A stretch of 64,000 nucleotides of DNA from Ostrinia nubilalis (GCF_963855985.1 NC_087093.1:5339501-5403500); one strand, 5' to 3'; shown: positions 1 through 12,700, counted from the stretch's first letter. Notes: generated from the sequence alone by a model not told the origin. A program made the numbers and translations.

Positions 1-472
1 CAACAATACATAGTATTTTTTGTGTATATTAATATGAGTCATCTTATATTGTTAATCACAAATTCAATCTGAACAACTTCAATCGTGTAAAAAGTAGTAA
101 CACGAGTCGTACCTCTTGACACAATAAAAAATTGAAAGAAGCCTCCGGTACACTTTGTTAAAAGTAGACATGTATCAATATACACGAAAGAAAACTCAAA
201 ATTGGTTCACAAAGCCTTACTTGTATCATTTGGCACAAAATTATTTTCTTTTCTATACGTCGTAGAAACATACCGATTAGATACAAAAATAGCTAATTTT
301 TCAGAGATTCACATTATGTTATAAAGTCAATTTTGATCTAAGTCGAGTTAGATCCCTTTTCACTGGGGGTACAGAATTATTGTGCTCTGCTCTACTACTA
401 GTGGAGTGACATATTCATTTTTTCTCCCACGCATCACAAACACGTCACGACATTGCAGACATAGTATTACTT

Positions 473-667
473 ACTAGCTTTTGCCCGCCGCTTCACCCGC
501 GTGAAATTTAGTTTGTCACAGATCGTCATAAATTTTAGCCTATATGTTATTCTGGGTTATAAACAATAATACTGTAGAGTTTCATCAAAATCCGTTCAGT
601 AGTTTTTGCGTGAAAGAGTAACAAACATACGAACATCCATACAAAGTTTCGCATTTGTAATATTATT
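473..667 (+). repeat. RTE-like 3' tail / SINE-like repeat
   Basis: It starts actagcttttgcccg and runs through a ccgttcagtagtttttgcg block to a cgcatttgtaatattat end. A close relative sits at 52569-52772 and shares most of its length. Such units, starting in actagct..cccg..gacttc or gcttc and ending near tataatatt, are common lepidopteran non-LTR 3' ends (family call from memory). Confidence 0.65.
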
Positions 668-690
668 CAGTTTTATTTATTTTATTCCAG

Positions 691-829
691 ATAACAGAAA
701 CCGATGGAGAACGCCTGACGATCATCCCAGCATCTCCTCAAGTGGCGGAGGGCCAGTATACTTGCGAGGTGTCGGCCGACGCGCCCTCCTTCCTCACGGC
801 ACAAGTGCACACACACATGTACGTCGTCG
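691..829 (+). CDS. beat: Beat-like exon A: end of Ig domain 1
   Basis: The acceptor is tttattttattccag/ATAACA and the donor is GTCGTCG/gtaagt. The 139-nt exon reads as 46 codons plus one base: ITETDGERLTII..., then GQYTCEVSADAPSF with the Y-x-C signature of the Ig F strand, then the G strand ending HTHMYVV. The extra G completes an Asp codon (GAT) with the next exon. This is internal coding sequence, so no start codon is expected. An RTE-like tail ends only about 25 nt before the acceptor, so the polypyrimidine tract is short but present. Confidence 0.8.
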
Positions 830-3200
830 GTAAGTGTCGCCATTGTGTCTGCTCGCCGGATAATCGGTTATTTGCCTCAACTTCGTGCTTTACCCGACTT
901 AAGTGGATAAACTGTATCCGTTCGTTTCAACCCGTTTCAACCAAAGTACGTCCATTTCTGGACAGAGACCAATTCCATAACGACCGGTCTTGCACTGCCC
1001 GCATCCAGATTTGTCCTGGTACTTTAGAAGAAAAATCGTTCAGAAGCTTTTACACGATTAAATTAAGTATATCAATCATTCTTTGCTTTTGGTAATTATG
1101 AGAGTCGTACAGTGGTTTCAGTGGAGCCTTAATAAAAATGATCTGATGACGATGAAGTCTCTTAGAAATTTGTACGTGTTATGTACTTAAAATATTAATA
1201 ACTAAAATGCGCAGAAATTGTACTTAGGTTGTGAACATATGGCATTGTTTTTAGACAGTAAAATCATGAAATTACGTAATAACCAACCACTAATTACACC
1301 ATCAATGAAAAATAACATTTATCATGATTGTTTATGTTTACTTGTCAGCCTTAGTAGGTTAGGGTCAGGGCAAAGTTTGACTTATTTATTTGTTGTAAAA
1401 ATACTAATGAATAACGTCCATTCTTATGGTCCAATACAAAAAGACCCTATAGAATGAGTTTTCTTGGCGTATTTAAAGAAAAAGTATTAGAATGATTTTA
1501 TGTCTTTTGAGGTGAAGACATCATAAATAAAGCCTGCATTAAGCACATAAAGAACAAAGCATTGTCTCCACTGCGCCAGGGCTCGGTGCCAAGACGAATG
1601 GAACTGGATTAAAAACAGGCGCATTTATTATCCAAGGAACGTCATAAATATCGCAATAATAATATAAAGAGCGTAAAAGTATCAATATAATCAAATTTTA
1701 CGAACTCATTGGGCTACTTCAAAGCCAATGGAGTCTCCATAAAACGTCAATGTACTCGAAAATCTGGGGAAAATATTTTTCGCAAGATATCTTTTCTCCT
1801 GCGTCACTGCACATCTATGTATAGCTAAAGTTCGAACTACACAGACACGCGAAATTTATTGCTTTGTGATAGTTTATCCTATAGGGATAAGGCGGAGTGA
1901 AGTCAGGCGTGTTAAGTTGAACAGTGCGCTATAACAATATCTAGTAGGTATAGGTATAACAAGAGTGGCGCCTGCGAATACTGATGTAGGAAACTTTTAG
2001 AATTATAATGAAACTTAGATTTGATCAAATCTGCATAATACTTACACGTATGCTTGCAATAAATGAAGTCTTATGCAGTTAGATTTTTCTGTTTCTTTTG
2101 TCTGTAATTACTCGTTATCTTGAAATTTACTAAAGGGGTATTCATACAACTTTCAAACTGACGAAGGTTTGTGATATAGGTAATTAAGCACACACACAAA
2201 GCCGGGTCGGGCCGTTTGTTCATTAATAAACGGAGTTATACACGATTCGGCTGTTAACCTTTGATCCCGGGCTTAGATCCTAAGCCGAACTTCGGTCGGA
2301 CAAGCAATTTATATTTTTTACAAGTCAAATATAATTTATATGTCGATCAAACTTTACAAAAATGTGTTTACCATTCCAATATCTCAGGCGATCCTTTTAA
2401 ATTAACGGTTTATGAATATACCTATTATGCGGTCAAAGACCTTTTGGGCTATGATTCAAAAGCCGTTATAACATTCTATAACATCATTAATCAATAAGTT
2501 CGTAATATGTCTCATTACCGGGGACTGAGCCTGCCGAAGGTCCCTTAAAGCGACTACACTTTAGTAATTGAATACGAATTTCAGAAATGCCACTTCAAAG
2601 TACATAACAGTAGTATGATGTATGAGAAATCACTCATAATCGCGTACTCTTATAATTGATATACTCGTACATATAATAACAATTTTAAAATAATAATTGT
2701 TGTAGACTGTGTGATACTGAAGTTTTTTCTCCTTCTTCTTTCTTCTACTCTACTGCCTTCCGAAATCAGAATTACAATAGGTATCCCAACAAACAATGGG
2801 TATGAGACCGAAATTCTCGAATTTGGCACAATCGTCCTTATAGATCCCGCAAAATGTTCTCCTGATTGAGCTTGCACAGAGAATCCTGCCTTAGGTTAAT
2901 TGCTCAGCAGTCTACAGTACCTCTAGATGGGTTCACTACTTGATAAGTCGTCTTTAGAACCCAATGCGGCCCGATCGCAAACAACAAAATGCGATGAACC
3001 GGCACGATGGCTACCGGCTTGTAACTTCTTCTCTAGACGAGTGGCAAAAAATCACCATCGAAATCGCTTCACGGTCGCTTAACTACACACAAAGAAACGC
3101 TGGAGGGAAGAGTTTTCGAAAAAAATGACACGTATTCCTACCTGTGTAATAGCAGGCCTGGCTCACTCCGCGCGGTACATCCGATAATTACCTACAGCGA
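830..3200. other. Intron sequence, no feature recognised
   Basis: This is the first part of the 6.5-kb intron between exons A and B. It is AT-rich with short random ORFs, none with recognisable domains or splice structure. Confidence 0.5.
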
Positions 3201-3202
3201 AG

Positions 3203-4278
3203 CGCCCCGCCGCACTATGTGACGAAAGGCCGATCTAGATGGACAATATTATTTGACAATATTAATTAGCTTTAAAGGCGGTATCTATTGATGATTTGAC
3301 TATATATAGCAAAAACAGTCATAATTGCATTCAGTTTTGGTACATTTAACGCTATAATACATAAACCAGTATACGTTGATACACGGTTATAAAGAATTAC
3401 TACCTGATAGGAGGTCAGCTTAAAATGGACATGTTTCTAAGAAGAAAAACAAAGCTGAATTCTTTATGGCAATTGAAAATAAATAAAAAGGATGAGTGAA
3501 TAAGAATATAGAATGCCATGCCAGGCACTTTCCAGCCAATTGTTACAACAAATTCGGGAAATGTTCATTTCAATATTTCATAACTCCTCCGTTGCCTCGT
3601 AAGTTTCGTATTTTATCGAAATATTCATTCCGCTTATTTTTTTCATTTTTGGGATATTTTATCCATTGTTCGTAGAACTCCCTTCGGGATATAAATATTA
3701 CGTATTCTGAAAAAAAAAAGAACGAAAAAAAAATTTTGCCATCAGCTTTACTAAAAAAATTGACAAGGTTCCGCACCAGTCCGCACTTTCTAATTTACTT
3801 TGAGCAATACAATATGGATGAGACTACAACATATATAAGTTGCAGCCATGGTACAACAAAGTACATGTAGTTTCTGGTCCAACAAACACAAAGTTCGCAT
3901 TAAAAATGTAATATCCATCACATTCGACAGCTATGTTTTCGGCAACTGTAAAGTTATTTGCAATGTGAATGAATAAAAATGGTAGTTCTTACCATCAACT
4001 TCACGATCCATCAATTACTTTAGCACAATTAATTTTATAAACACTTTAAAATAGCGACAGACCAAATGCAGAAAAGTGAATGATTTCTTCATGAATTCCA
4101 CCCGTAATGACACTTCAAAAATATTTATTAATTTATTGGAGGGTACTTGCACAAAATTATCACCAGAATCGTGACCTCCAGATTGTCGGCTATCGATTTT
4201 GCTAGTATTATTGGAGATTTGAGTTAACCCTTTTTGTCCATCTAGATCGGTCTTTCGTCACATAGTGCGCCGGCGGGT
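3203..4278. mobile_element. Inverted-repeat (foldback) segment next to a THAP exon
   Basis: The left arm (about 3203-3246) contains cactatgtgacgaaaggccg followed by atctagatggacaa. The right arm (about 4225-4278) is its reverse complement with few mismatches (ttgtccatctagat, then cggtctttcgtcacatagtg). About 980 bp of AT-rich DNA lies between them. The THAP-like exon at 4368 starts just outside the right arm. I read this as the 5' region of a decayed DNA transposon or its MITE derivative. The outer borders and any target duplication are not resolved. Confidence 0.5.
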
Positions 4279-4367
4279 ATTATATCAGTCGAGTGTCACG
4301 CGCGCGCCCGTCAGGACGCTGGCGTGCGTTGTAGTACCTAATTCTATGATCGAAGTATTATTACAAA

Positions 4368-4474
4368 ATGGACATAAAGAGAAAGAAATATTATTGTGCG
4401 GCGTTCGGGTGTTTAAATTCGAAAAGAAATCTACCGGATTTATCTCTTTTTTCACTTCCCAAAGATGCTGAAAG
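4368..4474 (+). pseudogene. THAP-domain first exon of a transposase-like gene (fragment)
   Basis: ATG at 4368 opens 35 codons plus two bases, beginning MDIKRKKYYCAAFGC and continuing to LSLFSLPKDAER, then a gtatgt donor at 4475. The C-x4-C pair at residues 10-15, the basic segment after it and the SLFSLPKDAER helix fit the N-terminal half of the THAP zinc finger (C2CH), the DNA-binding domain of P-element-like and some other transposases. The second half (C-x2-H) would be in a later exon, and I find none downstream. It is probably a relic of a mobile element rather than a host gene, since inverted repeats lie beside it. Confidence 0.55.
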
Positions 4475-4572
4475 GTATGTTGGCCATGTAGGTAATCAAT
4501 AATTCTTAGGATAGTATAGGAATCTAACCTACCATGACTACTGCTCAGAATGCGTTCGTTCGTTTCAGCAAA

Positions 4573-4630
4573 TTAATGACGTCCACTGCTGGACAAAGGC
4601 CTCTCCCAAGGTTTTCCATAATGAATGCGT
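4573..4630 (-). repeat. RTE-type LINE 3' scrap
   Basis: On the minus strand it encodes GEAFVQQWTS followed by a stop, the usual C-terminus of lepidopteran RTE-type endonuclease/reverse transcriptase ORFs. The + strand reads gacgtccactgctggacaaa. The same motif occurs at 51813-51962. Confidence 0.5.
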
Positions 4631-5174
4631 ACTTACCTACATACGTATCTCATTACAAATAAGTATTATTAATTATTTTTTTACTAGACACTACTAGACA
4701 GCAACCCTAACAGCGTAAGAAGAGTTCAGAGGCACGCGATAGAAAGAGACAAAACTTGTAGGTGAATAAAATTGTAGGTACGTAGTGCTGTGCGAGCTGA
4801 ATTCCACTGTATCGCGTCGTAGCAAGACTCGCATTTATTTAAATCGTCTTGCGGAGTAATCCTTCTGTACCTGTACTATTACTTATTCTGTGGTAATAGG
4901 TTTGTTACCAGACAGTCACTACCCTACCTGGTTAAAGCTGGTGAAACTTTAACAAGCACTGGTTCATCTAAAACAATAACAGGCACATTAACCTCAAATT
5001 GCAAAAAAAAATACTTGTGGCTCAGACGCGATTACTCAAACGTAGGGTAGGTACGTCGATAATATAGGAACTTAGAAATAATTCGTCTGCAATTTATCAC
5101 GGCCATTAGTAGTTTTAGTTTTACCGTTTTACTGTGATTGTCAACGGAGCGTCCGTGGCGTCAGCTTGAAATTT

Positions 5175-5296
5175 TGGCTGAGTTGCACCATCTAACTTTG
5201 ACCGTAACTTTAACGATAACCGATGTTTTTTGTATGGAATTTGACAGATTTTTGACGTTTGTGAAAGTTAAAGCAAGATGGTGCAACCCAGCCTTA
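5175..5296. mobile_element. Small palindromic MITE, TAAGGCTGGGTTGCACC family, copy 1
   Basis: The ends are ggctgagttgcaccatct and its inverse agatggtgcaacccagcc, with inverted actttgac / gtgaaagtt cores. A closely related copy lies at 44047-44170. The matching short ORFs predicted on both strands here and at 44 kb result from this palindrome and are not genes. Confidence 0.75.
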
Positions 5297-5872
5297 AAGT
5301 GCAGAATTTCTATCACTGCATTCGGTTTTAATCGATTTTGAATTGAACGCTGCAGTAACAAGTTTATATTTGCGATAACATTCCGCCTCTAGACGGAGGA
5401 CCGCAAACTGTCTGGAGACGCTTGGTGGTGTATGGCTCTCTGGGGATCTAGGCTCACAGTTTCTTGTTTCTCTAGGTATTTATTTGCTTAGCTTCACAAA
5501 TAATAAGTCTAAAAATAGAAAGCACTATTTTGCGTGTAATTTTTGTGTAAGTACGAGTATAAGTAACTAGAAATGTAGGTAAAAGCTCACAAAAAGACTT
5601 TTGTTGTTATAACGCGGACGTCAATGTATTTTCTTTTTATGTACACCTAAGTGTTATTATAATTATATTAATGTGTAAAATATACCTTTTTTTTTTCGGG
5701 GAAAAAATGCATTGAATTGCATACCTATCCTGCGGGGACAGGGTAGGTTATGTGGGGCTCACCAAGTCAGAAGGACAAAGGCATACCCACTAAAAAGACC
5801 CCGGTGCTCCGTCATTCGCCTTAAGTGGGAAGGAACTGTGGGATTCCGGACAAAGCCTTCACTACCACAGTC

Positions 5873-5992
5873 ATCTATACTTATAATAAATCTGTAAAGA
5901 GGTCAATTCTGTACATGAAATTTATTTTCAAAATAACTATCAGGGGGTGATTAGTTATCGATACTGATGCCAAAAATGCAATCAGTAAATTT

Positions 5993-6051
<59 letters not shown>

Positions 6052-6538
6052 GTCCGTCTGTATGTTCCTTATAGAAACAAAAACTACTCGACGGATTTTA
6101 ACGAAATTTGGTACAATTATTTTTCACACTCCTGGGCAGGTTATAGTATACTTAGGAATTCCCACGGTAGCGGGAATTAGCGGGAAAATCCTTTTATCTA
6201 AACCGCTTAAGTTAGACGCTTCAAATTTGGCATGTAGGTACCTTAGTAAACTTAAAGCTTAGTTATAACAAAAAATTCCCGAAATTCTCACGGGCACGGG
6301 AATTAGCGGGAAAATCCTTTTGTATGAAAAATCTAAACCGCTTAAGTTAGACGCTTGAAATTTGGCATGCAGGTATCTTAGTAAATTTAAAGCTTAGTTA
6401 CAATAGGATATTGCAAAATTCCCACGGGAACGGGAGTTAGCGGGATAAAACATTTGTATGAAAAAATCTATACCGTGTAAGATAGATGAAGGGGGTAAAA
6501 CGGGATCCACGCGTACGAAGTCGCGGGCGGCCGCTAGT
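5873..6538 (-). mobile_element. RTE-like non-autonomous element with internal tandem units
   Basis: On the minus strand it begins actagcggccgcccgcgact and ends at the typical ttataagtatagat terminus (5873). Inside are about three degenerate units of roughly 120-140 bp containing gggaattagcgggaaaatcc and accgcttaagttagacgctt, followed by a TCTG microsatellite. This arrangement is familiar from lepidopteran RTE-derived 3' ends. It has no coding capacity. Confidence 0.6.
5995..6060. repeat. (TCTG)n microsatellite
   Basis: About 16 tetranucleotide units, interrupted near the 3' end by tcta and tccg variants. It lies inside the RTE-like element and is probably part of its 3' structure. Confidence 0.95.
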
Positions 6539-7311
6539 GTAAAATATACCTAGTTTAACTAGATCATTACTATGAATCCTTAAGAAAAACACTAGCGTTC
6601 TAAATATGTTTGGGTACGTTCAGTAGTTCAACATAATATTGCACTAGTAGTTATTTTCCTTCATGACTCACAAGCCCCACTTACAAGTCAGCCGTTATTA
6701 ATACAATGACTTGTCGTTTCACCCAAAACATACATATTTCATTACCAATATCGTCTAAGCAGTAAAACTCTCATGAATATTAAAATTAGTAATCTATCTT
6801 TGGAATTTGGTTTGCAACAGAAAGAGCCCAACGCACTGCAATAAAAATTTAGTCTTCTACGTATAAATATTTTTGACCTATCAGCATCTTTCGTCCCTCA
6901 CGAAAAAGCTAGCTTAAGCTCAGGGATACTAGAGTGAGGGTCAGTCTGACAAAAACTTAAATCTGTGAATTTACATGCGACCGTTTGTTGAAAACTATTG
7001 GTATGTTATTTTCCCTCGGTAAACAATACCTACACAAAAATAAAATCAAATGTTATTGCATACGAGTATCAAATAAAGATAAGTAGATAGAAATATTATA
7101 CTCTTTATGCACCACACAAAACTGAATAATATGAATTATGAAGACAAATGAAAAGAATACAAGTTTAGAAGCGGCATAATTTAGGCGGCCTTATCGTTAA
7201 GAGACGATTTATTTCAGTCAATCCAAGAAAAGGACACATTTTTTAAATAAAAGGGACTGACGCAAAATGCAATTTAATTTACAGTATTTCATTTTTCTTT
7301 TTTTCCACCAG

Positions 7312-7445
7312 ATCTGCCAAAGAATGGTCCATCGATGCACGGGCTCAAGAGGCGGTACAAGCCAGGCATGAAGCTGAAGGTGGAATGTATCAGCAGGGAC
7401 TCCATGCCAGCCGCCAATCTCTCCTTCTTTATCAACAGTGAACCG
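7312..7445 (+). CDS. beat: Beat-like exon B: first half of Ig domain 2
   Basis: The acceptor is tttttttccaccag/ATCTGCC and the donor is GAACCG/gtaagt. With the carried-over G it encodes 45 residues starting DLPKNGPSMHG and containing RYKPGMKLKVEC (first Ig2 cysteine), then PAANLSFFINSEP. NLS is an N-glycosylation sequon. The position before FIN, where Ig domains and most Beat proteins carry Trp (LSWYIN-type), is Phe here. The exon ends in phase 0. Confidence 0.85.
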
Positions 7446-7588
7446 GTAAGTACTTACCCGACTGCAAAAAGGATCGTAATGTGCGTAGTGGGCATGTCAA
7501 GTATTTTAGTAAGTTGCCGTTTGGGAGTTTTCTATGTAATATGAACGAACTGAGTTTATACAATAAAATATAAATAGGTCAAAAGATA

Positions 7589-7641
7589 ACGGATATGTTT
7601 TAGACAATATTACCTAATAATATTGTCTAAAACATATCCGT
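7589..7641. repeat. Perfect 24-bp hairpin
   Basis: The arm from 7589 (acggatatgttttagacaat then atta) is followed by the 5-nt loop cctaa and an exact reverse-complement arm ending at 7641. It lies about 140 nt after the exon B donor, inside the large intron. It may be a short MITE remnant or a transcribed hairpin. Confidence 0.9.
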
Positions 7642-8797
7642 CAAACATTATTTTATGTTTGTTTGGTTTCTAAAGTTGCACGTGTGTGGGTAAAATAGTT
7701 TATTATTCATAAACAAACCAACTTACTAGGTGATAACTACCTTTCTAGATTTAGATTATCCTAAAAATACTGTACAAGCTGAACTAGAGAGATTGACCAC
7801 CCCTATCCCTGAAAGTTATAAATAGTTTTAAGCTCTGAAAATCTATGTCTTACCTACTTTTGACACCACGATGTGGTTTTCCTACATAGTTCTAGGATTA
7901 CACTAAATCATTTTAAGTGAAAAACCCACACGCTGCTATTTACTAAAAATATATATATTATTATCGTAAAAAAACGATTATTCGTATCTAATAATTGCAT
8001 TAGTGCAGTCGTATAAATCTCAAACCACAAAATGCCAATGATTTTACAAGCTATGAAAAAAAACAATCCACTGACCTCCACATGCAATCATTAAACGAAT
8101 CTTAATAATCTATACACCACAAAGCTCCTTTAATTAAATTAAATTCCTTCCCACATACTGACAGACCTGGAATTTAGGTTAGAGTTATTAACAGGTCGCT
8201 CTCATTGTAGGTGTATATTACAATACATACAATTAATCTGAAATCACATATTTTGGCACGTTACTAGTCTCTACATAGTTTCCAGTGAGAATTATTAATT
8301 ACCAATAACTCTGGTTTGCAATTAATAATTTACATTACATTCTGAATTACAATAATCTAACGCGTCAAGAGACATTTGCCCTTTGATATTGTTAGATGAA
8401 TTTTAATTAGTTTCTTGGCTATGGTAACGGGGTTTTCCCGTTGCTGATTTATGAGTCCAAATCGTGATTGTTGTATAAACTTCAATAAAAAGTTTTACTG
8501 GTTTCTAAGGTTTCTACTCTAGGCGACATTTATTATGTAATTCATGAGTAGACTACTTACAACTTGACGTTTCGGCCACAAAACACCATCTGTTTTGTGT
8601 TTGGACTGTGTTGTTACAACCGTTCTTACGGCTAACACCCGCCATATAATAATACCATTTTTAGTATGGAACCCTAAAAACAATTCTTTTTTTAAATATT
8701 TCAATAGTCGCATGGGTGATTCACGCTCGAGATCAGCAAGCTAGCGATTTCCTTTTCGAATCATTTTTTGTAAAGTGGCTATAGGTATAATATTATA

Positions 8798-9714
8798 CAG
8801 GTAGGAATCGATAAGTGATCTCATTCGATTATTTCTAAACTATACAAGATATTGAAAAACTGGTTACTAATCCTGTAAGTGCTTCACAAGCTCTATCCAA
8901 CGGTACCAATATTAGGTTACAGAATTACCTGGATCTATCCGAAAATTTAATGTTTTCAGCCTCCATACTAAATGTATGCCAGCCAAACAATAATAGAAGT
9001 ATTAATTTTTTTTATTAATTAATAAACACTTAAAATGAACTCGTAAATTGCATTCATATTTAAAACTAGCTGTGCCCGCGACTTCGTAAGCGTGAAAACC
9101 CGTTTTCGCAACATTTTTCATTATTACTCTGCTCCTATTGATCGTAGCGTGATGTTGTATAGCCTATAGCCTTCCTCGATAAATGGGCTATCTAACACTG
9201 AAAGAATTTTTCAAATCGCACCAGTAGTTCCGGAGATTAGCGCGTTCAAGTAAACAAACAAACAAACAAACTAACTATTCAGCTTTATAATATTAATATA
9301 GATGATTCTTGGAAAACATTGGTTTTAGGCTTTACTTGCTTTAGTATTAACACGACATGAGTGCCATGACTGCGGCTGTACTAAATGTATGGAAGCTGGA
9401 AACATTGAATTTTCGAATGGATCCAGTTTATTTTGTAACCTATTATTGGTGCCGTTTGAAAGAGCTTATGAAGCACTTTCAGGATCAGTAACCAGTTTTT
9501 GAATGTTTTGTATAGTTTTTAATATTATGTGGTTTTACTAAATGTATGGAAGCTGGAAACATTGAATTTTCGGATAGATCTAGTTTATCCTGTAACCTAT
9601 TATTGGTGCCGTTTGAAAGAGCTTGTGAAGCACTTTCAGAATCAGTAATCAGTTTTTCGATATCTTGTATAGTTTAAAAATAATCGAGTGAGATCACTTA
9701 ACGTTTCCACCCTG
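8798..9714. mobile_element. TA-flanked palindromic element with duplicated right arm
   Basis: The left end cagg-taggaatcgataagtg and the right end (reverse complement caggg-tggaaacgttaagtg) match and are flanked by TA on both sides. The left arm (about 8798-8975) matches the right side inverted. The right arm is present twice in tandem, with units starting at 9380 and 9537 and a 157-bp spacing. An RTE-like tail (9065-9303) is inserted in the middle. TA duplication and CAGGG-type ends suggest a Tc1/mariner-like or related TA-targeting non-autonomous element. Confidence 0.75.
9065..9303 (+). repeat. RTE-like 3' tail nested in the palindromic element
   Basis: It starts actagctgtgcccgcgactt, includes an (caaa)n run, and ends tataatattaatatagat. 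A near-complete copy in the opposite direction is at 57143-57375. Confidence 0.75.
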
Positions 9715-12700
9715 TATGTGCAGGAGCAAATTGTTGACGGTTATTTGCATTCAATTCAATATTCTATGGCATTTGACTATGTATATTTCTAGTTACCAAA
9801 ATAACATGTCTATTTTGATATTCATTAGGCTGGGCTGTTAATTACTTCCATACGTGATCTTTTCATTAGTACAAACCATATCAAAATTCCTTCAATAAAT
9901 GAAAATATGGTCGTAATGTTGAACTTTATAATAAAAGATAATCTTATATTTCAATTTACATCATAAAATAATCTAATGAGTTTTATTTAGAAAATAATAA
10001 ACTAAGTATGATACACGTCTTTCAGTTTTAAAAATTCGTCAGCCCACATAGGCTTAGGCGCCCACGACATTTGTTTATCTGTTGTCACTCAGAAGACAGA
10101 TTATACTGGCGAAACAATAATAAAAATTGAAAAAAAAATGCCAAAGTTCAAATTATGAAAAATTATTCTTGAGCCCCAAAAGTTACGTAATTTTTATGTC
10201 AAACATTCGTTACCTAGTACTAAATGTATTTTAATTATAGCTTTATTAATTACATAAAAAATTAATAAAACCTTGTAAGTATTAGAAACTCAAATATTAC
10301 TCATTTATCTCACTTATTTATTCAAGAAGTTGGTAAATGGTTAATTTCAAAACTTAAACTAACTAATAATCGTATGATAAACCTATTATAGTCGTCTTCC
10401 TAATACTTTCGGAGGCAACGTGTATAGTCAATGACAATCGGCATATCATTGTTTCCTCGTAACATATGGCAATACAAATAAGTTTAAGACATTACAGTAA
10501 ATAGGGACCATATGCCTACTACTTACAGGATACAAGCACGACGTTTCATACTAAATATGTATCAAGTAGTAATAAACAAACATAGTCTGTAATGAAATAC
10601 CCTAAGGACTTTGAGTACTAGGTATCAGATTAATCTAAGTAGGTACATAACATATTAAAACAAAATACTGATATGATAGGCTTACTCACTGTACCTACGG
10701 TAGAAGGTTAATTTCGTTAAGCACATAGGTTTATAGAGGTTAATATCCTGTCAGAACCTGTTAAGAAATTTAATAGTTTTGAGTTTGAATTTGCTGAAAA
10801 GCAACTTCAGCAATGAAAATATTTGTCTATTATCACGTGCCTCGAAAAAATAATATTATTAAACATATACAACTATGGAAATTAGTGTTTTAGCCATTAG
10901 CCAGCTACATGTTAATTTGAAAGCGAAATAATATTTTTTCCTATGTGGACAAAGCTCAATAACCACTAAAGCTCATATTGAGGCCTACGAAATTCAATTA
11001 CATTTGTGTCACTGTAGTGTTAGTAATTGTTCATTCCACAGTTGGTCCCATGTAAACCTACTTCAGCAGAATAACCACGTTCGCACCGCATGGCTGCCTT
11101 TTAGCCTGTGTTGTACAGAATAATTACAATCTGGCAGCACGTCGTCTCACAACCCTCGCTGTTACCTTACGCTTATATTCACAGTGTCAAATTGGATAGT
11201 TGACATTTATTATGAACATTCAAAGCTAGTCACGAAAATCCACTTGGCTTTGTAATCATTGAAAACAGCGATCATATTTTTTTGAGATTTGCAGAAATCA
11301 CTATAAACTGGTGGTTTAACTTATGGTGACAATTATTGTACAATAATTGTATGAAAACGACACGCAGCGCCGAATCTCTAGGCAATATTAAGCCTCAATA
11401 ACAATGTATTGTCATTGTGTCTAAACCCAGGCATTGTCCGCCATCTTTTTCTATTCATGCCAGAAACTTAATACCATGTGGCTAGGCGTATTTACATCGT
11501 AATTATGTATATAGCCTCGAAAATGTTATGTTTACGTAATGATATATGGCCCCTAAAAACTAACGCGTGACTCCACTTTGGCTGCTTTGCATTATCCAGG
11601 TTTGTGGATCCCGTGGGGCTTCATGAAAAATGTTCTTAACGTGAATATATTATGCGTCCACCGTAATTTTTATATTAAACTCAAACTTTATAACTTCCAC
11701 GTGGATGAAATTTCTTATAATTCATTCATTGTGAAATCACCGGAAAAAGCTACGGCATTTTTTACTTCGAGTAGCTCATTTTCATGTGCTGAGTTTTACA
11801 AAGTCCGCGAACATCAATTTAAATAAGCAACGTTGTTGTATTATTCACGAAGAGAATAATAAACCTAAGATTAAGCTTTAACATTTTCCACTACAATGTT
11901 ACCTAATCGATATATCGATCGATATATATCCTAATAAAAAATTTACGATAAGAATAACAATACGGTTGACATTCACAAAAACTAATCTGACATTTTGTTG
12001 AAGCTAAGTCAAATTCTTCGATAATTTGATCGGATGGATGTAATTCTACTCAAAATATAGAGCGGGTACAATATTACACACAAGGGACATACGACATACA
12101 TACAAGGGAACAAGGGGATATGATGGTTTCTGTAACCGCTTTTTACAGAAACTTTAAATATGTTTCAATAATAAAAGTAAGCTAAAAAGCATCTAAAACA
12201 AACGAAGAATATACTACCAGTGCGTTTCAGTCATCATTTAAAATTAATATTTGTAATTTTATGTTATCCACCGACGTTATATTATCAATTTCTGAGTTGA
12301 CTGATTATTATCAAAATACACTTTTGTTTCATCTGTCAAGTGGGCTGTTACCACTGAGTTCATAAGCCTGGCGTCAGGCACTTTGAGCCCCGTAGACGTC
12401 TGACGTCGCTTAAACTAATCGACCGGCTTAATGTGTACTCCTAGAATCCTCCTACAAACACCGAGCTACTACCAATTAGGCTGATTCAGCTTCTTTAATC
12501 AATTAGAAACATGATCTTACATATTATGTCTAGAAGTCGGAAGCTGTTATTTAAAAGATCCGAAATCTGGAGGCGCGTCTAAAAACTCTGTAACAATCAC
12601 AAAGCGTGTCGTGCAAAACTTGAGTCAATGTTTTCCAACTTCAGTACTTACAACGGCATTAAAACTGTGTCAGCATCGCGAACGTATATTATCGGATCTA

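Noticed and set aside
5138..5361. Similar short ORFs on both strands at 5.1-5.4 kb and 44.0-44.3 kb
   Set aside because: They fall on two copies of one palindromic MITE, so the shared peptides are repeat by-products.
5995..6060. CRISPR-like direct repeats
   Set aside because: This is a tetranucleotide microsatellite without spacers, in animal DNA.
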